Shown here one piece after another: positions 60,045-64,000 of a DNA stretch of 64,000 bases (the first letter of the stretch is position 1; every line of letters starts with the position of its first letter). The DNA comes from an uncultured Lachnospiraceae bacterium (GTDB lineage Bacteria; Bacillota; Clostridia; Lachnospirales; Lachnospiraceae). The stretch lies in contig CAJTUA010000011.1 in NCBI GenBank assembly GCA_910579615.1, forward strand, positions 62,001 through 126,000, in the 5' to 3' direction. A program made the position numbers and the translations under genes. The notes beneath the pieces were generated by a model, which saw nothing but the letters and a program-made list of their open reading frames with translations, had not been told where the DNA came from and did no database searches.

Positions 60045-61763
60045 TTATGATTCATCAATGATTCCCTCATTCTGGGTTACATATTCCCTCCAGAACGCGT
60101 CAAAATCACACGGTTTTCCAAAGAAATACCCCTGGATATAATCCGGATTCATCTCGCGGATGCGGTTGAGCTCCTCCTGCGTCTCAATCCCCTCGATGCA
60201 AAGCTTCAGCGCAATGCTGTGTGTCATATCAACCATATGGCGCAGCAGGTTGTACTCATAGGCATTCTGCAGCGCCTTCATCGTAAAGGAGCGGTCAATC
60301 TTAATCGTACTCGGCTTTACGTTGTAAAGATAATGGAAATTCGAATACCCCGTTCCAAAATCATCAAGCGCCAACGGGATGCCATGCTGCTGTAAGCCGT
60401 CACAAAAGCCTATGAATTTCTCATCCGACTCAAGGAAGCCGCTCTCCGTAAGCTCCACAATAACCGAACCCGGCCTAAGGCCATACCTGCGCTCCCCTTC
60501 CACGAGTTCTTTTAAAACATCACTCTTTAACACCTGCACATAGGAAACATTGACCGAAACACGGAAATCCGGTATAAACTTCTGGATGCGGCTGCACGCC
60601 TCCATCGCCTTGTGCATGACAAAACGCCCGACCGGAATAATCAGACCGCTTTCCTCCAAAAGAGGGATGAACTCCGTCGGAGGCACCGGTCCGGTCTCCT
60701 CCGTATCAAAGCGGAGCAATGTCTCCGCGCTGAACACACTTTGCTGGTCAATATGTACAATCGGCTGAAAATTTGCGGTAAACCCTCTGCAGTCCTCGTT
60801 GACCGCCTTGCGCAGCCGCTTTAGGAGCGCGCGTTTTCTCTGGAAGCGCTCATAATCCTCCGGCTCAAAGAGATAGATTTTATTTTTCTCACCGTTTTTC
60901 GCCTCATTTAACGCGAACTCGGACAGCTTCATAATATTGCTGTATGACGGCTTCTCCAAATCCTTAAAATCCAGGGTTCCCGCAGATATCGTGAAAAAAC
61001 TGTCGTAGCAGCTCCCCTCGATAAAACGCTGAATCTCCCCGCGGATATCATTGTAAAGCACCACCGCATTCTGCCGGTCACATGGCGTAAAGTCCAGGAC
61101 TGCGAACTCATCCGCCACAACGCGGTAAAGCTTCTGCCCCGGCCGTAACACATGCTCAATACACTCCGCCGTTTTGCGCAGAATCATATTGCCGTACTCC
61201 ATACCGCGGTTTTCATTGATTTCTTTGAAATTGTCAATGCCAACGCGCAGGAAAAAACCACACACCGGCTCTTCCAAATGCTCCGCAATCTCCGCCCTCA
61301 TGCTAGTCTCACCCAAAAGCCCGGTGATATTGTCCGCTTTCTGGCTCGTTCCAATTTCATTGATGCAGCCGACCAGGAACTTTGGCTCCCCGTCCTCATC
61401 CTTTAAGACACTGCCGCGGCAGTTAATCCAGATTGCCTTGCCCTCCTGATCCACCCAACGGTACTGCATATTATGGAAATGCTTCTCCTTGCGCCGAATC
61501 TGCGCAATCTCTGCGTTCAGCGCCGAAAAGTCAGCAGAATATACCAGTTTTTCAAGCTCCTGCACCACATTGTGAAAACAATTCTGTTTTAACGGAAACC
61601 GCTCCAATGCATTTGAGGAAATACAGTAACAATCCCCCGGCATATCATAGAAATACAAATAGTCATCCATACTCGGTGTCAAAATATCAATGAATTGCTG
61701 GAATTTCTCAACCGATAACCCTTCTTTTCCCTCCTGCACCAAGCTTTCCCCCTTCCTGCACAT
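60045..61763 (-). CDS. PAS-GGDEF(degenerate)-EAL cyclic-di-GMP phosphodiesterase
   Basis: A 572-residue cytoplasmic signalling protein. A PAS-like sensor occupies about 15-140 (YRWVDQEGKAIWINCRGSVLKDEDGEPKFLVGCINEI). The GGDEF-type domain at about 145-300 has lost its signature (RVVADEFAVL instead of GGDEF), so it is probably not a cyclase. The EAL domain at about 315-560 has ETLLRF in place of EALLRF but keeps VELTESGFL, LDDFGTGYSN, KIDRSF, CIEGIET and QGYFFGKP, so hydrolysis of cyclic-di-GMP is likely. The promoter lies 35 nt upstream, fitting the ATG at 61763. It is monocistronic with a hairpin terminator. Confidence 0.9.
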   Translation of the reverse strand: MCRKGESLVQEGKEGLSVEKFQQFIDILTPSMDDYLYFYDMPGDCYCISSNALERFPLKQNCFHNVVQELEKLVYSADFSALNAEIAQIRRKEKHFHNMQYRWVDQEGKAIWINCRGSVLKDEDGEPKFLVGCINEIGTSQKADNITGLLGETSMRAEIAEHLEEPVCGFFLRVGIDNFKEINENRGMEYGNMILRKTAECIEHVLRPGQKLYRVVADEFAVLDFTPCDRQNAVVLYNDIRGEIQRFIEGSCYDSFFTISAGTLDFKDLEKPSYSNIMKLSEFALNEAKNGEKNKIYLFEPEDYERFQRKRALLKRLRKAVNEDCRGFTANFQPIVHIDQQSVFSAETLLRFDTEETGPVPPTEFIPLLEESGLIIPVGRFVMHKAMEACSRIQKFIPDFRVSVNVSYVQVLKSDVLKELVEGERRYGLRPGSVIVELTESGFLESDEKFIGFCDGLQQHGIPLALDDFGTGYSNFHYLYNVKPSTIKIDRSFTMKALQNAYEYNLLRHMVDMTHSIALKLCIEGIETQEELNRIREMNPDYIQGYFFGKPCDFDAFWREYVTQNEGIIDES

Positions 61764-61797
61764 ACTCAGGGTGTTCCTGGTACTATGCCTTTTTTCT

Positions 61798-61826
61798 ATT
61801 ATACGTCAAATCGCCGGATTTTTCAA
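61798..61826 (-). promoter_or_regulatory. Sigma-A promoter of the EAL-domain gene
   Basis: TTGAAA (61821-61826), 17-bp spacer, TATAAT (61798-61803) on the minus strand. Confidence 0.8.
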
Positions 61827-61970
61827 TGGATTTCGGGAAATTTTTATGAAATTTGCATGATAATTATCTTTACTTTCCCCTGACAATATAAATTTTGTTC
61901 TGCCCTTTCGCCAATACAGTGTCCGGGGCGCGTGCTGCAAAGCAGCCATTTTCCATCCGCGCGCCTGTGC

Positions 61971-62007
61971 AAAAAAAAACTGCCGGATACCAAATCCGGC
62001 AGTTTTT
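61971..62007. terminator. Terminator after rpsO, potentially bidirectional
   Basis: CTGCCGGAT (61980-61988) and ATCCGGCAG (61994-62002) with a 5-nt loop. A run of nine A on the left gives a T-run for the minus-strand rpsO RNA; five T follow on the right. Confidence 0.93.
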
Positions 62008-62018
62008 CCCACATATCA

Positions 62019-62285
62019 TTACTTTCTCAGACCGAGACGGGCAATCAGGTTACGGTAAGACTCAAGGTCGTTCTTCTTCAAATATGCAAGAAGCCCCCTT
62101 CTCTGACCTACCATCTTAAGCAGACCGCGTCTGGAATGATGGTCCTTGTGATTGTTCGCAAGATGCTCATTGAGCTCGTTAATCCTCTCGGTGAGGATGG
62201 CAATCTGAACCTCCGGAGAACCTGTGTCCCCTTCCTTCCTGCCGTAAGCTGCAATAATTTCTGCTTTCTTTTCCTTGCTAATCAT
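62019..62285 (-). CDS. rpsO: 30S ribosomal protein S15
   Basis: An 88-residue primary 16S rRNA-binding protein of the 30S platform. The whole sequence is typical: DTGSPEVQIAILTERINELNEHL, HSRRGLLKMVGQRRGLLAYLK and YRNLIARLGLRK at the end. AGGAGG lies 8 nt before the ATG. Gene order fits the conserved ribF-rpsO neighbourhood, here with a small membrane-protein gene inserted between them. A promoter and structured leader sit at 62286-62407. Confidence 0.98.
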   Translation of the reverse strand: MISKEKKAEIIAAYGRKEGDTGSPEVQIAILTERINELNEHLANNHKDHHSRRGLLKMVGQRRGLLAYLKKNDLESYRNLIARLGLRK

Positions 62286-62373
62286 GATAAAATCCTCCTG
62301 TTTTATAAAATCGCCGGATACTAAGAAAACGGTCGGAGTGTCCGTGCTCCGGGTATCGGCTGCATAGCTGCGT
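62286..62373 (-). ncRNA. Structured rpsO leader, candidate S15 autoregulatory RNA
   Basis: From the predicted RNA start near 62372 the leader folds back: AAGAAACG at its 5' end pairs with CGTTTTCTT (62323-62331). Inside is CGGAG / CTCCG, and GCAGC words make a second small stem. S15 is known to repress its own synthesis through mRNA structures that differ between phyla; whether this one binds S15 is inference. Confidence 0.5.
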
Positions 62374-62378
62374 TTCTT

Positions 62379-62407
62379 AGTATAGCACAGGGCACGCGCC
62401 TTGTAAA
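62379..62407 (-). promoter_or_regulatory. Sigma-A promoter of rpsO
   Basis: TTTACA (62402-62407), 17-bp spacer, TATACT (62379-62384) on the minus strand. Confidence 0.75.
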
Positions 62408-62450
62408 GAGTTTTTTTGAAGGAAACCATCGCAGGCGCACAGGGAAAAAT

Positions 62451-62519
62451 GATGTGCCCGGAACCTGCTTTTTGTGCACGGCAAAGTCGTTTCCCACAAA
62501 AGCAGGTTCCAGGCACATC
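62451..62519 (-). terminator. Long near-perfect inverted repeat after the small membrane-protein gene
   Basis: Arms of about 25 bp at 62451-62476 and 62495-62519 (GATGTGCC... / ...GGCACATC) have one mismatch and one length difference around an 18-nt loop. On the minus strand ATTTTTCCC follows, so it can terminate; the unusual stem length also fits a small palindromic repeat. Confidence 0.65.
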
Positions 62520-62552
62520 TTAATTCCTCCATGCGTCCGCTATGTAATAAAA

Positions 62553-62978
62553 TTACTTCGCCTCAATATTCGGAACCTTCGCTTCTTTGCCCTTAATCGC
62601 GTTGATGAGCATAAACGCAAAAATAAGGATAAAGCAAAATCCGATTAAGTCACGGGAGATGTCGATAATCTGGTCAAACACCTTGTACGTCGTGCGAATC
62701 CCGTTGTTGAAGGAGGACTGCGCCGCAGAGAACCATCCGAGAACCGACCTTAAAATCGTGTAGAGCAGGTCAACAAGATAGCCAAGGAAGCCAAATTTCA
62801 ATGCCGTCTTCGTCGTATTCCTCACAGTGTCATCGAAATCAAACATAAATACAATCACGGTAAACGCAATCGTCACCCATGTCATCGACCCACGGTACAG
62901 GGCATAGCCAAATAACACCGCCATGCTTGCAAGAAGGTTGGTCGGAACGCCAAAGTTCTTTTTTGTTAAATAATTCAT
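62553..62978 (-). CDS. Small integral membrane protein of unknown function
   Basis: A 141-residue protein with about four hydrophobic stretches: LLASMAVLFGYALYR, WVTIAFTVIVFMFDFDD, FGFLGYLVDLLYTILRSVLGWF and LIGFCFILIFAFMLINAI. A short charged C-terminus (KGKEAKVPNIEAK) follows. The pattern recalls small DUF4870/Tic20-like membrane proteins, but I cannot assign a family. AAGGGG precedes the ATG. It lies between ribF and rpsO and ends before a long hairpin. Expression is probably separate from rpsO, which has its own promoter. Confidence 0.75.
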   Translation of the reverse strand: MNYLTKKNFGVPTNLLASMAVLFGYALYRGSMTWVTIAFTVIVFMFDFDDTVRNTTKTALKFGFLGYLVDLLYTILRSVLGWFSAAQSSFNNGIRTTYKVFDQIIDISRDLIGFCFILIFAFMLINAIKGKEAKVPNIEAK

Positions 62979-63117
62979 AATTTAGTCCCCTTTTCTGGAT
63001 TATTTTTTTGAACCTCTTATACTTTAATATAATCATCCGGAAATTGCAATAGGCAGGTTACATTTTTTTTAATTATTTTTCATTTTTCCTTTAGAATTGC
63101 CCTTTTTCCTGTAAAAT

Positions 63118-64000
63118 TTACTCTTTTGGAGCACCTTTTATGTTATTCTGCCCTGCCGCAAAATATGCGCGGCAATTTTCCTTGTCTTTTGCAACCTGGC
63201 GCCGCAGTTGTTCTGCGTCCGCAAATTTTCTCTCCCCGCGCGAAAAATGCAAAAACTCCGTCCTCACATGTTTCCCGTAACAATCCCCCGCATAGTCCAA
63301 CAGGCAGGTCTCCACCCACGCCCGGTTCCCCTCCCCGAAGGTCGGGCGCACGCCGACATTTGTCACGCCGCAAAACACGCCGTCCGGCAAAATCGTTTTT
63401 GTCATATAGACCCCGTTTGGCGGAAGAAGCTTTTCTTCCGGCGGTACCAGGTTAAGTGTCGGAAAACCAAGCGTCCTGCCAAGCCCACGCCCATGCATGA
63501 CGGTACCCGCCACATGGTAATTTGCGCCAAGCATTGCTGCCGCTTCTTCCATATTGCCCGCCTCAATCTGCTCACGGATGCGGGTGGAGCTGACCGCCTC
63601 CCCGGCGTAATGCACCCTTTCACAGACGGCAAGGCCGTACCCGAAATCCTCTGCATGGCGCGCAAGCATCCCCGCATCCCCGCGGCGGTTGTGCCCGAAG
63701 CGGTTATCTTCCCCGACCGCAATAAATTTCGCGTTCAGCTGCCCTGCCAGGATATCCTTGATAAAATCCTCCGCTTCCATCGCGCTCGTTTCGCCCGTAA
63801 ACGGGTATGCCACAAGGACATCCACACCGCATCCGGCGAGAACCGCCTTTTTTTCCTCCTCCGTGTAAATCAGCTTTAAGCCGCCGTCAAAAAACATTCC
63901 CGGATGGAAACTAAAGGTGAACACAACACTCTTACCGCCGTTTTTTTGCTTTTCCTGTGCAAGCCTGCCAAGGAGCAGGCGGTGCCCTACATGTACCCCG
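63118..64000 (-). CDS. ribF: Bifunctional riboflavin kinase/FMN adenylyltransferase RibF, 5' end outside the window
   Basis: The frame is open to the right edge and already begins GVHVGHRLLLGRL, the start of the adenylyltransferase nucleotide-binding site, so only about 15-20 residues are missing. The FAD synthetase part includes FTFSFHPG, VGEDNRFGHNRRGD and the SSTRIREQIEAG motif. The riboflavin kinase part has VMHGRGLGRTLGFPTLNLVP, NGVYMTKT and VGVRPTFG. It makes FMN and FAD in the cytoplasm. The stop is TAA at 63118. It belongs to the conserved truB-ribF-rpsO neighbourhood. Confidence 0.96.
   Translation of the reverse strand, partial: GVHVGHRLLLGRLAQEKQKNGGKSVVFTFSFHPGMFFDGGLKLIYTEEEKKAVLAGCGVDVLVAYPFTGETSAMEAEDFIKDILAGQLNAKFIAVGEDNRFGHNRRGDAGMLARHAEDFGYGLAVCERVHYAGEAVSSTRIREQIEAGNMEEAAAMLGANYHVAGTVMHGRGLGRTLGFPTLNLVPPEEKLLPPNGVYMTKTILPDGVFCGVTNVGVRPTFGEGNRAWVETCLLDYAGDCYGKHVRTEFLHFSRGERKFADAEQLRRQVAKDKENCRAYFAAGQNNIKGAPKE

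Noticed and set aside
1..64000. tRNA or rRNA genes, insertion sequences, phage or attachment sites
   Set aside because: None was recognised: no cloverleaf with CCA end, no transposase or integrase frames, and no long direct repeats other than the palindromic elements.

Overview
The window looks like a chromosomal segment of a gut-type Lachnospiraceae (Firmicutes, Clostridia) bacterium. This is an inference from the sequence: strong GGAGG ribosome sites, canonical sigma-A promoters, lipoproteins with Pro/Thr-rich linkers after the lipobox Cys, and a beta-mannan degradation set resembling the one known from Roseburia intestinalis. No species is claimed. Almost every gene is on the minus strand; only a methyl-accepting chemotaxis protein (MCP), a foldase-like protein and a broken TetR gene are on the plus strand.

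Layout: (1) 1-3900 housekeeping: a partial unknown gene, cysteine desulfurase, rsmE and an SseB-domain protein. (2) 3901-5350 decayed DNA: two gene remnants left by deletion of the centre of a divergent TetR/hydrolase pair. (3) 5362-7257 an unknown protein and an AraC/GyrI-like regulator. (4) 7642-21518 mannan enzymes and intervening genes: double-SGNH esterase lipoprotein, XRE regulator, phosphohexomutase, GNAT acetyltransferase, PstS-like/propeller lipoprotein, GH130 mannosylglucose phosphorylase, AGE-family 2-epimerase, CE17-like acetylesterase and GH130 mannooligosaccharide phosphorylase. (5) 21927-41113 a transport/capture locus: two solute-binding proteins (one fused to CBM-like domains), four ABC permeases, a repeat-containing lipoprotein, DUF5696, Yip1 and NHL membrane proteins, a DUF624 protein, a GH26 mannanase and a LacI regulator. 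(6) 41582-50977 ybjQ-like gene, palindromic repeat array, MCP, queA, SpoIID/LytB protein, two lepB paralogues, galE and galK. (7) 51200-64000 ADP-ribosylglycohydrolase, a TetM/EF-G-like GTPase fused to a NYN nuclease domain, DUF3783 protein, foldase, PL11 rhamnogalacturonan lyase, EAL phosphodiesterase, rpsO, a small membrane protein and the 3' part of ribF.

How the genes fit together (family knowledge plus inference): surface GH26 cuts mannan; esterases remove acetyl groups; the ABC systems capture and import oligosaccharides; one GH130 releases mannose-1-phosphate from mannooligosaccharides; the epimerase turns mannobiose into mannosylglucose; the other GH130 phosphorolyses that; and the phosphohexomutase may feed mannose-1-phosphate to glycolysis. 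No ABC ATPase, alpha-galactosidase or phosphomannose isomerase is present, so these must come from elsewhere.

The most unusual items are: a family of palindromic elements with a common 3' end reading ATGCGGAAC, found at six loci and always directly upstream of the ribosome site of a minus-strand gene; the GTPase-NYN fusion; the Yip1/NHL/DUF5696 proteins embedded in a double ABC importer operon; and clusters of TGCA words, several spaced exactly 10 bp, upstream of GH130 and lacI.
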